A DNA stretch of 64,000 nt from an uncultured Maribacter sp. (GTDB lineage Bacteria; Bacteroidota; Bacteroidia; Flavobacteriales; Flavobacteriaceae). This document shows, in pieces, positions 55,468-64,000 of this stretch; positions within the stretch are counted from its first letter, which is position 1, and the number at the start of each line of letters is the position of its first letter. The stretch lies in NCBI RefSeq assembly GCF_947500405.1, contig NZ_CANMRY010000005.1, positions 124,001 through 188,000 on the forward strand, read 5' to 3'. Both the position numbers and the translations under genes were made by a program. Under the pieces are notes generated by a model. That model ran no database searches and was not told where the DNA came from. It worked only from the letters and a program-made list of their open reading frames with translations.

Positions 55468-57150
55468 TTGGAAAAAAATCAACAAGACTGGGACACAATT
55501 ATTATTGGTTCCGGAGCAGGTGGCTTAGCAGCTGCAATATGTTTGTCTAGAGAAGGACAAAAAGTTTTAGTTCTAGAAAAGCATGATGTTCCTGGCGGTT
55601 GGTGTCATAGTTTTTATTTAAACGGTCATAGGTTTACTCCTGGAGTACATTATATTGGCTTATTAGGAGAAGGAGAATCTACAAGCGATTTATATAAAGG
55701 GTTAGGTATAGCAAATGATCTTGTTTTTTTTAGAATGAATCCTGATGCTTATGAACACTGCTGGATAGGTAATGAAAAATTTGACTACCCATCTAACCTA
55801 GAAAAGTTAAAAGAACGATTAGCAAAACGTTTCCCAAAAGAAAAGAAAAATATTGCTAAATATTTAACTTTAGTAAAAAATGTAAGTACGCAAATATATT
55901 CACTTCCATATATTAAAGGTTTTTGGCAAAAAATAACTATTCCATACCGTACTCGTCATATGGGTAAATATGGTTTATTTAGTCTTAAACGTGTAATAAA
56001 CTGGCATATTAAAGATCCTTTGCTTAAAAACATACTTAACGTGCAATGTGGAGACCACGGGCTACAACCAAGTAAAGCAGCTTTTCCTTTACATTGTGCA
56101 TTAATGAGTCATTATTTTAATGGTAGTTACTACCCAATGGGTGGCGGTGGTGCTTTAATAAAAGCCAAAACTAATGCTTTAAAAAAACACAATGGCAAAA
56201 TTCGTACTAGTACAGGTGTTAAAAAAATTATATTAGAAGAAAACTCCAAAATTAAAAAAGCGGTAGGTGTAGAATTAGAAAATGGAGAAAAAATTTACGC
56301 CAAAAATATTATTTCTAATGCGGACCCAGGAATTACCTATTTAAAACTCATTGGGGAAGAAAATATTAGTAAAAAGCTTCAAAAAAAACTAAGTAAAACT
56401 AAATATTCCTGTACTTCTTTAATGCTCTTCTTAACGGTAAATTTGGATGTAAAAAAAGTAGGGTTAGACTCTGGTAATATTTGGCTAATGCCAGATAAAG
56501 ATGCCGATGAATTTTATGATGGCTTAATGAAGGAAGATATTTTAAAGGGGGATGCCTTTGAAGGTATGTTTATAAGCTGTACAACACTTAAAGACCCATC
56601 TAGTTATAATGGAAAAGAACACTCCTTAGAAGTTATTACTTATATAAATTATGATTCTTTTAAAGAATTTGAGAATGAAAATAAACAACGCTCAAAAGCA
56701 TATTTAGAGTTTAAAGAGAAATTAACCCAAAAGATGCTTAATGGTTTAGAAAAGGCCATTCCAAATATTAGAGAACATATTATACATCAAGATTTAGGCA
56801 CACCCATTACAAATGAGTATTATGTAAATAGCACAAGAGGAAATGTATATGGCACAGAAAAAAGTTTAATGCATATTGGCCCATTTGCTTATAAACCAAA
56901 AAGTGAGATAGATAATTTATACTTATGTGGTGCCAGTATCTTATCACACGGTGTAGCTGGTGCAGCACATTCTGGAGTAGAAACTGCCAGTATTATTCTA
57001 AATTGTGAAGCAGATAGTTTAAGAGAACCACAACCAGATCAAGAATTAACTATTTTAGAAGCAGAAGATTCTACAAATTACCCAGATTGGTTAGTTAAAA
57101 AAATAGAACATAGAAAAACAAGAGCAAAAGCTAAATCTTTAGTAGATTAA
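55468..57150 (+). CDS. Carotenoid isomerase/phytoene-desaturase-like FAD oxidoreductase
   Basis: 560 residues. FAD-binding Rossmann motif IIIGSGAGGLAAAICLSREG with EKHDVPGGW after it, GHRFTPGVHYIG and GGGGALIKAKTNALKKH, and the C-terminal LYLCGASILSHGVAGAAHSG. This matches the CrtISO/retinol saturase branch more than true phytoene desaturase. The start is a TTG one base after the preceding stop. No in-frame ATG lies near, and the Rossmann motif begins about 13 residues later, so TTG is probably genuine and may keep expression lower than that of the upstream genes. The natural substrate is uncertain; isoprenoid or retinoid-like lipids are likely. Confidence 0.85.
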   Translation: MEKNQQDWDTIIIGSGAGGLAAAICLSREGQKVLVLEKHDVPGGWCHSFYLNGHRFTPGVHYIGLLGEGESTSDLYKGLGIANDLVFFRMNPDAYEHCWIGNEKFDYPSNLEKLKERLAKRFPKEKKNIAKYLTLVKNVSTQIYSLPYIKGFWQKITIPYRTRHMGKYGLFSLKRVINWHIKDPLLKNILNVQCGDHGLQPSKAAFPLHCALMSHYFNGSYYPMGGGGALIKAKTNALKKHNGKIRTSTGVKKIILEENSKIKKAVGVELENGEKIYAKNIISNADPGITYLKLIGEENISKKLQKKLSKTKYSCTSLMLFLTVNLDVKKVGLDSGNIWLMPDKDADEFYDGLMKEDILKGDAFEGMFISCTTLKDPSSYNGKEHSLEVITYINYDSFKEFENENKQRSKAYLEFKEKLTQKMLNGLEKAIPNIREHIIHQDLGTPITNEYYVNSTRGNVYGTEKSLMHIGPFAYKPKSEIDNLYLCGASILSHGVAGAAHSGVETASIILNCEADSLREPQPDQELTILEAEDSTNYPDWLVKKIEHRKTRAKAKSLVD

Positions 57151-57202
57151 AAAACTAAAAATAGCTAATAAGTAGAACCCAAAAGTTTCATAAACTTTTA
57201 AG

Positions 57203-57210
57203 TATTTTTG
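57203..57210 (+). promoter_or_regulatory. Candidate -7 element of the M28 peptidase gene
   Basis: TATTTTTG, exact TAnnTTTG, 29 bases before the start; the -33 partner is weak. Confidence 0.45.
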
Positions 57211-57239
57211 TACTACATAATTTACAACTTAATAGCTAT

Positions 57240-58799
57240 ATGAAAAAAATACTTTTTTCTACAATGGGCATCTTTTTTGCATGCAACACATCTCAAAAAA
57301 CTGTCACAGAAGAACCTAAATCCAAAAAAGAAATAGATGTATCTACAATTGCTACTTCTATAACCGAGGATGAATTAAAAGAACATTTATACGTTTATGC
57401 TTCAGACGAATATGAAGGAAGAGAAACAGGGCAACCTGGACAAAAAAAAGCAGTAGAATACATTAAAAAAGAATATGAAAAACTTGGTATTCCTGCTGCA
57501 AAAAAAGATGGAGATTATTTTCAAAATGTTCCTTTAAAACTTAATAATGTACCATCAGGAAAAATAGTTTTTAACAATAAAGACTATAATGTAGGCGAAC
57601 ACGTTCTTACCTTTAATGCTGCAAATTTAAATTTTAGCTCTATAACTTATGTTGGTTTTGGTATAGAAGTAGATAATTACTCAGACTATATAGATATTGA
57701 TGTAAAAGACAAAATTATTTTACTAAAATCTGGAGAGCCAATGGATGATGATAATAATTATATTATTTCTGGGTCTAAAGAAAAATCTATCTGGAGTAAT
57801 GCCTCTGAAGCCATTGGTAAAAAAATAAAGATAGCTCTAGACAAAGGAGCCAAAGGAGTTCTTTATTATGATTCCTTGAGCTATAATAGATTTAAAAGCA
57901 GATTTAATTTCATGAAAGAAAACAATAGTGGCCGCATGGAAGTAATAGATAAAACTAAAAAACAATTTTCAAGTTTGTTTATTGACTCTTTTTTAGCAAA
58001 AAATATTTATCCAGAAATAGAAAGCAACAATGTCTCTAAAGTTTTGGAAAGTCCCCTATCTATACAAGTAGCTAGTACAGATGACACGTTAAATTCTGAA
58101 AATGTGGTAGCAATATTAAAAGGTTCTGAAAAGCCAGAAGAATATATTGTTATTTCTTCCCATTTAGATCATATTGGCATAACTCCAAAAGGAGAAATTA
58201 ATAATGGTGCAGATGATGATGGTTCTGGTACTGTAGCACTGCTAGAAATAGCAGAAGCATTTAAAAAAGCAGAAAAGTTAGGGCAAGGTCCAAAAAGGTC
58301 TATAGTTTTCTTACATGTCACAGGAGAAGAAAAAGGGTTATTAGGCTCACAATATTATACAGACTTTGACCCTATTTTTCCTTTAGAAAATACCGTAGCC
58401 AACTTAAATGTAGACATGATTGGCAGAATAGACCCCAAAAGAGAAGGAAACAGAAATTATATTTACCTAATTGGATCAGACAAATTAAGTACCGATTTGC
58501 ACAACCTCTCTGAGGAAGTGAACAAAAAGAACACTAATATAGAATTAGATTACACTTATAATGATGAAAACGACCCAAATCGTTTTTATTACCGAAGTGA
58601 TCATTACAATTTTGCAAAAAATAATATTCCAATTATTTTTTACTTTAACGGCACACATGATGATTATCATAGACCAACCGATACTCCTGATAAAATTAAT
58701 TATGATTTATTAGAGAATAGAACTAGATTAATTTTTTATACTGCTTGGGAAATTGCCAACAGAGAAAAACGATTAGTAGTAGATAATACAACTAAATAA
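57240..58799 (+). CDS. M28 family zinc aminopeptidase-like lipoprotein
   Basis: 519 residues. N-terminal lipoprotein signal with the Cys in GIFFACNTS. A protease-associated (PA) domain is inserted at about 130-260, and the catalytic M28 domain lies at about 300-500. Zinc ligands are visible in VISSHLDHIG (His), NGADDDGSGTVALL (bridging Asp), HVTGEEKGLLGSQYY (Glu pair), NVDMIGRID and YYRSDHYNFAKNNIP. It probably trims peptides in the periplasm or at the surface. It carries its own promoter-like element and is ended by a strong hairpin shared with the tRNA-His gene on the other strand. Confidence 0.92.
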   Translation: MKKILFSTMGIFFACNTSQKTVTEEPKSKKEIDVSTIATSITEDELKEHLYVYASDEYEGRETGQPGQKKAVEYIKKEYEKLGIPAAKKDGDYFQNVPLKLNNVPSGKIVFNNKDYNVGEHVLTFNAANLNFSSITYVGFGIEVDNYSDYIDIDVKDKIILLKSGEPMDDDNNYIISGSKEKSIWSNASEAIGKKIKIALDKGAKGVLYYDSLSYNRFKSRFNFMKENNSGRMEVIDKTKKQFSSLFIDSFLAKNIYPEIESNNVSKVLESPLSIQVASTDDTLNSENVVAILKGSEKPEEYIVISSHLDHIGITPKGEINNGADDDGSGTVALLEIAEAFKKAEKLGQGPKRSIVFLHVTGEEKGLLGSQYYTDFDPIFPLENTVANLNVDMIGRIDPKREGNRNYIYLIGSDKLSTDLHNLSEEVNKKNTNIELDYTYNDENDPNRFYYRSDHYNFAKNNIPIIFYFNGTHDDYHRPTDTPDKINYDLLENRTRLIFYTAWEIANREKRLVVDNTTK

Positions 58800-58819
58800 A
58801 CTTTAAGACTATAGTAATA

Positions 58820-58852
58820 AAAAAGCCTTATCAAAAAAGATAAGGCTTTTGC
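58820..58852. terminator. Bidirectional terminator after the M28 peptidase and tRNA-His
   Basis: AAAAGCCTTATC pairs with GATAAGGCTTTT around AAAAAA. It ends the peptidase gene on the plus strand and lies just 3' of the tRNA on the minus strand. Confidence 0.85.
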
Positions 58853-58858
58853 TTTTAG

Positions 58859-58933
58859 GGTGGAAGACGGGATTCGAACCCGCGACCCTCGGTACCACAA
58901 ACCGATGCTCTAACCAGCTGAGCTACAACCACC
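58859..58933 (-). tRNA. tRNA-His (anticodon GTG)
   Basis: Cloverleaf on the minus strand: acceptor GTGGTTG preceded by the extra G at position -1 typical of tRNA-His, D arm GCTCAGCTGGTTAGAGC, anticodon stem-loop CGGTTTGTGGTACCG with GTG, and T arm GCGGGTTCGAATCCCGT. The 3' side of the acceptor is CTTCCAC, then C73 opposite G-1. CCA is not encoded. Two adjacent T-T mismatches (5:68 and 6:67) are unusual and are treated as a finding. Confidence 0.95.
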
Positions 58934-59124
58934 ATTTGTAAGCGAGTGCAAAGATAATTTTTTTTATTTAATCTATCAAAATAAACCAAATAAAAAAATG
59001 AGAAAAAGCACTAGTAATAATTACTTAATATTATTAACTTGTAAGGTATATAACTATATAATTATAGGTGAATTATATAGGGCTATTTATTGAATCATTT
59101 TTAAAATTATGCAAAATTCTAATA
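58934..59124. other. Upstream region of the first histidine kinase
   Basis: AT-rich, non-coding. The histidine kinase frame can be extended back to a GTG at 59068, but the ATG at 59125 fits the signal peptide better. I see no strong promoter or operator here. Confidence 0.4.
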
Positions 59125-61182
59125 ATGAATAACTTAAAACATATTCTTAAATTGCTCTTTAACTTAAAAATATTTTTTTGCATTTTTTTTTGTATTACTA
59201 CGAATATACATTCTCAAAAAAAAAGTATAAAAAAAGATAGTTTATTACGCTTAATTAAAGAGCAAGAGAATAAAAAAAATTTTACGGTAAAGGATACTGT
59301 ATATATTAATTTATTAAATAAACTAGCAATTGAATATATATATTCTACATCTGACACGCTACCTACCTTATCTAATAACATTTTAGAATATAGTAACGCT
59401 ATTAATTATGATAAAGGAAAGGGATATGCATATATAGGTTTAAGCAACTATTATTTAGAAAAAGGGAAGGACTCATTAGTCTTTGAATATCTAAAAAATG
59501 CTAAAAAAATAGCTTTAAAAACTAAAGACACTACCCTTTTATTAGAAATAAGTAATCATTACGCAATTGAATATGATCATATAGGAGACAGCTCCAAAGC
59601 ATTAAAAGAATATTTAAAGGGGAAAGTATTAGCCGAAAAAATTGAAAATAAACTGTATTTACTAACTATATATCAAAATATAGCTGTAACCTACAGTCAT
59701 AAAAAACTATACACTAGAGCTCTTAAATATTTTAATAAAGCAAATGCTTTAGCAAGTAAAATAAATGACTCTATATCTATTGGTATAACTATGTGTAATA
59801 TGACTAGAGCATATATTGGTTTAAATAACTTTGAGCAAGCCACTAAATGTATTGACAAAGGAATAAGCATTGTAAGCGAGAATGATTTATACGAATGGTT
59901 AGGTTATGCATATATGCTAAAAGGAGATATATTACTTAACGAACATAAATATAATGATGCCATTGTATGGTACAAAAAAAGTGAACCTATTCAACTTTCT
60001 ACAAACTATGACATTGGTGTTATGGATTTATATAATTCTATGGCAAAATTATACATAGAAATAAATAATATTGCTTTAGGAAAAGAATTTGCTATTAAGG
60101 CTTCTAATTTAGCAGAAAAAATAAGGTACCCAATTGGTATTTCTAAATCTGCTGAAAATTTATCTTTAATTTATGAAAAATTAAATGATGATACTAATGC
60201 TTTAAAATATCATCGTCTTTTTAAAAAAATGTCCGATTCACTTTCTAAAAATGAGCAAGTAATAGGTATTGCGTTGTTAGATATTGAAAATCAACATAAA
60301 CATGAACAGCAAAAATTAATTAATGAAAACAAAAGTAAAGTTAATAAGCAAAAGAATTTACTCTATTTTTCATTAATTACAATGCTTGTTTTATTTGCAA
60401 TAGCGTCATTAATTATAAGGAATTTAAACACTCAAAAAAAACTAAGCGAAGCTTTAAAAGTTAAAAACGAAATACTAGCTTTTAATGAAGAAGAATTAAA
60501 AAAAATTAATACTACTAAAGATAAATTATTTTCTATTATAGGTCATGATCTCAGAGGACCTATTTTATCCTTAAAACAACTATTACAAGCCACCGAAGAA
60601 GAGTCTATAATAAAACGTTTTATCCCTATATTAAAGAATGATGTAGAGCATGTACATTTTACTTTAAATAATTTACTTACTTGGGGGCAAACACAAATGA
60701 AAGGTTTTAAAATTTTTGCAAAAAAAATAGATTTAAAAAAAATCATAAAAAACAACATTGATTTATTTGAAATTACTATTAACAAAAAGGAACTCCAAGT
60801 TTCTTTAGAAATGCCTAAAATTGTTTATGCTTTTGCAGATGAAGATCATATAGACTTAGTTTTTAGAAATATATTAAATAATGCTATTAAATTTACTGAA
60901 GTAGGTGGTTCAATTAAAATTAGCTCTATAAATACAAATAAAGAAGTTCAAGTCTATATTTCGGATACTGGTAAAGGGATTAAAAAAGAAGACATTGATA
61001 AGCTTTTTAATAAACGTAAACATTTTTCTACGTATGGCACTTCTAATGAAAAAGGGACAGGCTTAGGCTTATCCTTATGCAAAGAAATGATAGAATTAAA
61101 CAATGGAGAAATCTGGGTTAAAAGCGAAGAAAATAAGGGTAGTACTTTTGCTTTTAGCATTCCTAATTTAGGAAAAGAATAA
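59125..61182 (+). CDS. TPR-containing sensor histidine kinase (first of a tandem pair)
   Basis: 685 residues from the ATG. Signal or membrane anchor at the N-terminus (LFNLKIFFCIFFCITTN), then about 350 residues of periplasmic tetratricopeptide-like helical repeats (CNMTRAYIGLNNFEQATKCI, AYMLKGDILLNEHKYNDAIV). A membrane helix follows (FSLITMLVLFAIASLII), then a coiled coil. The kinase core has His474 in IIGHDLRGPILS, N box IVLNNAIKFTE-like NILNNAIKFTEVG, D box DTGKGIKKED and G box KGTGLGLSLCKEMIEL. No response regulator is nearby. It is probably an inner-membrane sensor. The second gene of the pair starts 146 bases downstream. Confidence 0.9.
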   Translation: MNNLKHILKLLFNLKIFFCIFFCITTNIHSQKKSIKKDSLLRLIKEQENKKNFTVKDTVYINLLNKLAIEYIYSTSDTLPTLSNNILEYSNAINYDKGKGYAYIGLSNYYLEKGKDSLVFEYLKNAKKIALKTKDTTLLLEISNHYAIEYDHIGDSSKALKEYLKGKVLAEKIENKLYLLTIYQNIAVTYSHKKLYTRALKYFNKANALASKINDSISIGITMCNMTRAYIGLNNFEQATKCIDKGISIVSENDLYEWLGYAYMLKGDILLNEHKYNDAIVWYKKSEPIQLSTNYDIGVMDLYNSMAKLYIEINNIALGKEFAIKASNLAEKIRYPIGISKSAENLSLIYEKLNDDTNALKYHRLFKKMSDSLSKNEQVIGIALLDIENQHKHEQQKLINENKSKVNKQKNLLYFSLITMLVLFAIASLIIRNLNTQKKLSEALKVKNEILAFNEEELKKINTTKDKLFSIIGHDLRGPILSLKQLLQATEEESIIKRFIPILKNDVEHVHFTLNNLLTWGQTQMKGFKIFAKKIDLKKIIKNNIDLFEITINKKELQVSLEMPKIVYAFADEDHIDLVFRNILNNAIKFTEVGGSIKISSINTNKEVQVYISDTGKGIKKEDIDKLFNKRKHFSTYGTSNEKGTGLGLSLCKEMIELNNGEIWVKSEENKGSTFAFSIPNLGKE

Positions 61183-61328
61183 ACCTATAAGAATACTACA
61201 AATCTTCAAAACATCGATAAAACACACGTTTTACAAGACAAAACACACAAAATATGGTGTTTCACAACATTTATTAGCAAACTACTGCGTATCAAGGTAA
61301 TTTTATTTTCTTAATATATTAAGAAACC

Positions 61329-63419
61329 ATGACTAAAAACTGTACTCCATTAAAGAACAGTTTTCCCCAACAAATAATCCGTAAAATTTTACTTACGGTA
61401 CTACTTTTATTTATGCTAACTGGAAGCGCACAACAAACAGTTCGCGATAGTTTAGAAAAAATAATAAGAGCTACAGAATTAAAAAGTGATTTTAGTACAA
61501 AAGACACTTTATATATTTCATTACTAAATAAATTAGGAAATGAGCTACGGTATTACAATACAGATAGTTTATTGCATATATCTAAAACTGCATTAAAGTA
61601 TAGTAATGAAGTAAATTATAATTCTGGCAAAATTAATTCATTAATAGCAATAGGAATTTATTACTCTGACCAAGGTTCTCATAAAAAAGGTATTGAGTAT
61701 TTTAAAAAGGCTTTAAATGTTTCAAAAGAAATAGAAGATTCTAAAAAAATTATACGGTCTCAAAATAATCTTTCTGGTGAATACACATATTTAGGGGATT
61801 ATGCAATGGCACTTAGTGGCTATTTAGAAGCAGAAGAATTAGCAACTACAACTGCTAACAAAAAAATGCTATCTATAATAAATGAAAATATAGCTAATCT
61901 TTATATAAGTCAAAAAGACTATACCCAAGGTTTATTTTTCTTTAAAAAAGTAAAAAAAATAAATGAAGAGTTAAAAAACCCAATTTTCTCTGCCGAAACA
62001 ATGAGTAATATGGCTTCTGCCTATGCAGATATGGGAGAACTAGACTATGCCATGTTTAATATAAACCAAAGTATTGCAATTTTTGAGAATAAAAAAATAA
62101 TGGATTGGCTTGCCTATGCATACGAAATAAAGGGGAAAATTTATTTAAAACAAGACAAATACAAATGGGCTCTTTATTGGTATAAACAAAGTGAAATGCT
62201 CCATAAGTCACTACAAGATGTTAGAGGCAAAATAAGTCTTCTTAATGGTATGTCTGAAGCTTACTTAGGGCAACAAAAAGATAGTATATCTCAAGTTTAT
62301 GCAATAAATGCATTTAAATTATCAAAACAATTACAATTTAAGGAAGGATTACAAGAGTGTGCAAAAATATTATACAAGATAAATAAAAATAAAAAAGATT
62401 ATGAGCAAGCTTTAACATATCATGAGCTTTTCCAAAAAATATCAGATACTCTATCAAGAAAGGAAAATCAGACAAGTTTAACAATGCTCAAAACAAAAGT
62501 TGAACATGAAAGACAAAAAGAAGAATTAATACTTTCTAGTGAAAAGGCCATAGCTAAACAAAAAAATTATGTGTACTATGCTTTATCTATCCTGCTTATT
62601 TTTATTATAATAACTTTTATAATAAAAAGAAATGAAAAAATACAAAAGAAATTAAATTTAGAATTAAATACAAAAAAGAAAGATTTAGAAAAAAAGGAAA
62701 TTAATTTACGAGAAATAAATTCTACAAAAGACAAACTATTTTCAATAATTGGACATGATTTAAGAGGCCCTATTGGTGCTTTTCAAGGGCTATTAAAATT
62801 ATTCAAAGATGGCGAAATTGGTCAAGAAGATTTTTTAGGTTTTGTACCTAAGCTAAAATCAGACATAGATCATATTTCTTTTACTTTAAACAACTTACTA
62901 TCTTGGGGACAATCTCAAATGAATGGCGCAGTATTAAAACCTTCCGAAGTATGCTTAGAAAATTTAGTTTCAGAAAATATTAATTTGTTATCTGAAACAG
63001 CCCATACAAAATCTATAAACCTAATAAATCAATTACCTCCAAAAACGTATTCGTGGGCAGATAAAAATCAAATAGATATTGTAATACGAAATTTAATAAG
63101 CAATGCTCTTAAGTTTACACCAGAAAAAGGAACTATTACTATAGGTTCTATGCAAAAAAGAAACACTTGGGAAATTTTTGTAAAAGATACTGGTGTTGGT
63201 ATGAGCGTTAATATGCAGGAAACAATTTTTAACAAAAATTCTAATGTTACAACTTATGGCACCAATAATGAAAAAGGTACAGGATTAGGCCTTTCCTTAT
63301 GTAAAGAAATGGTAGAAAAAAATGGCGGCAAAATATGGGTAACAAGTACTTTAGGAAAAGGATCTTGTTTTTATTTTACAGTGCCAAAAACAAAAAAAGA
63401 ATATAAACAAATTGCTTAA
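61329..63419 (+). CDS. TPR-containing sensor histidine kinase (second of a tandem pair)
   Basis: 696 residues with the same order of parts as the preceding gene: N-terminal anchor (ILLTVLLLFMLTGSAQ), periplasmic TPR-like region (SEYTYLGDYAMALSGYLEA-like repeats, ANLYISQKDYTQGLFFF), membrane helix (YYALSILLIFIIITFII), coiled coil and kinase core with His476 in IIGHDLRGPIGAF, N box NLISNALKFTPE, D box DTGVGMSVNM and G box KGTGLGLSLCKEMVEK. The two genes arose by duplication and differ most in the sensor part. No response regulator is encoded within the window, and the gene after it is bshB1 on the other strand. Confidence 0.9.
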   Translation: MTKNCTPLKNSFPQQIIRKILLTVLLLFMLTGSAQQTVRDSLEKIIRATELKSDFSTKDTLYISLLNKLGNELRYYNTDSLLHISKTALKYSNEVNYNSGKINSLIAIGIYYSDQGSHKKGIEYFKKALNVSKEIEDSKKIIRSQNNLSGEYTYLGDYAMALSGYLEAEELATTTANKKMLSIINENIANLYISQKDYTQGLFFFKKVKKINEELKNPIFSAETMSNMASAYADMGELDYAMFNINQSIAIFENKKIMDWLAYAYEIKGKIYLKQDKYKWALYWYKQSEMLHKSLQDVRGKISLLNGMSEAYLGQQKDSISQVYAINAFKLSKQLQFKEGLQECAKILYKINKNKKDYEQALTYHELFQKISDTLSRKENQTSLTMLKTKVEHERQKEELILSSEKAIAKQKNYVYYALSILLIFIIITFIIKRNEKIQKKLNLELNTKKKDLEKKEINLREINSTKDKLFSIIGHDLRGPIGAFQGLLKLFKDGEIGQEDFLGFVPKLKSDIDHISFTLNNLLSWGQSQMNGAVLKPSEVCLENLVSENINLLSETAHTKSINLINQLPPKTYSWADKNQIDIVIRNLISNALKFTPEKGTITIGSMQKRNTWEIFVKDTGVGMSVNMQETIFNKNSNVTTYGTNNEKGTGLGLSLCKEMVEKNGGKIWVTSTLGKGSCFYFTVPKTKKEYKQIA

Positions 63420-64000
63420 AAAATAGCATCTAAATTATCCACCCCTATTACTCTTTCTACTGTAAAACCCTCTGCATGATTAACCCCTATTAATCTTCCA
63501 AAATCTCTTGCTCTATAATCTACACTATCAAAAAAATTCTTGCTTGTTATTGGAGTCTCTGGTTCCTCACTATTTGGGTCATAAAATTGTGAAGCATAAG
63601 CTTTTATAGATTCCATTTTAGTATCTACATAACCAGTAATGTCTACAACAAAATCAGGAGTTATATTTTTCCATTGTATATAATGATATACATTTTTTGG
63701 CCTCCAAGGTTCTTGTTTTTTACTTTCTACTTTTGTTTCTATTTTTACTAAACCACTTAAAAAACAAGCATCACTTACTAATTTACTCCCTTTTCCATGA
63801 TCTATATGCCTATCATCAATAGCATTACATAAAACAATTTCCGGGCTATATGTTCTAATTTGCTTTATAATTTGTAATTGGTGCTCCTTGTTATTTACAA
63901 AAAAACCATCGGCAAAGCCTAAATTAACACGAACTGCAATACCTAAAATTTCTCCTGCCTTAGCAGCTTCTTTATCTCTTATTTCAGCAGAACCTCTTGT
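63416..64000 (-). CDS. bshB1: BshB1-type bacillithiol biosynthesis deacetylase (5' part beyond window)
   Basis: PIG-L-family zinc deacetylase (LmbE-like). The 195 residues in the window run from TRGSAEIRDKEAAKAGEILG, through FADGFFVNNKEHQ and CNAIDDRHIDHGKGS, to the end RVIGVDNLDAIF. The HxDH motif gives zinc ligands; the first ligand motif (HPDD) lies beyond the window edge. Bacillithiol deacetylase removes acetyl from N-acetylglucosaminyl-malate, a step of bacillithiol synthesis, and the BshB1 form is common in Bacteroidota. The last four bases overlap the end of the histidine kinase gene. Confidence 0.93.
   Translation of the reverse strand, partial: TRGSAEIRDKEAAKAGEILGIAVRVNLGFADGFFVNNKEHQLQIIKQIRTYSPEIVLCNAIDDRHIDHGKGSKLVSDACFLSGLVKIETKVESKKQEPWRPKNVYHYIQWKNITPDFVVDITGYVDTKMESIKAYASQFYDPNSEEPETPITSKNFFDSVDYRARDFGRLIGVNHAEGFTVERVIGVDNLDAIF

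Noticed and set aside
1..64000. CRISPR arrays, prophage and restriction-modification or other defence genes
   Set aside because: No regularly spaced repeats, phage structural genes, nucleases with defence-type partners or methyltransferase pairs were seen in either strand.

Overview
The window is AT-rich chromosomal DNA from a member of the Bacteroidota, most likely family Flavobacteriaceae. The signs are: promoter-like TAnnTTTG elements with weak Shine-Dalgarno sites; CarboxypepD_reg-type TonB-dependent receptors with a FecI/FecR-type regulator pair; many small flavobacterial lipoproteins (DUF3124, DUF6146-like); menaquinone and bacillithiol genes; and Lys/Asn/Ile-rich proteins. I cannot name a genus from the sequence alone. 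I see no CRISPR array, prophage, insertion sequence, rRNA operon or replication origin.

Layout. 1-2.1 kb: menaquinone genes on the minus strand (menD, cut by the window edge; menF; a hotdog thioesterase). 2.2-13.3 kb: mostly metabolic housekeeping (alpha/beta hydrolase, alanine dehydrogenase, DUF4258 protein, proline dehydrogenase, aroB, DinB protein, Lrp regulator, M14 peptidase, TerC, AlkD-like protein) with small lipoproteins between. 13.3-15.3 kb: a decaying patch with a badly broken carboxymuconolactone-decarboxylase/AhpD-like gene beside an intact TetR regulator, and a marC gene with a single frameshift. 15.3-24.3 kb: minus-strand block with a DUF3124 lipoprotein, sterol-desaturase-family protein, mscL, both topoisomerase IV subunits, an EamA transporter and ychF.

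24.4-35.2 kb is the most distinctive region: an ECF sigma factor, a TonB-dependent receptor, a FecR anti-sigma factor, an STN-bearing receptor and a third receptor, with no SusD partner. Two near-identical GGGTAT...CTCTT elements lie before receptor 1 and before fecR. They look like promoters for the local sigma factor, which would make this a self-regulating surface-signalling circuit driving three paralogous receptors.

35.2-40.2 kb: 2x[4Fe-4S] ferredoxin, LuxC-type acyl-CoA reductase, serC, serA, a DUF937 protein and a GNAT protein. 40.2-48.9 kb: type II NADH dehydrogenase, two small flavobacterial proteins, a probable metal-uptake group (Cys/His-rich exported protein, ZnuD-like receptor, Asp-rich lipoprotein), folE, lolD and a TIGR02757 protein. 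48.9-58.8 kb: a three-domain fasciclin lipoprotein, divergent from a PhoX-like lipoprotein with an imelysin-like/di-heme peroxidase fusion; then a membrane protein / SGNH hydrolase / carotenoid-isomerase-like oxidoreductase operon; then an M28 peptidase. 58.8-64 kb: tRNA-His with an odd acceptor stem, two tandem TPR-histidine kinases without response regulators, and the 3' part of bshB1, cut by the window edge.

Several start codons were moved from the longest open frame to an internal ATG, on the basis of lipoprotein signal peptides, family starts or gene spacing; these are noted entry by entry.
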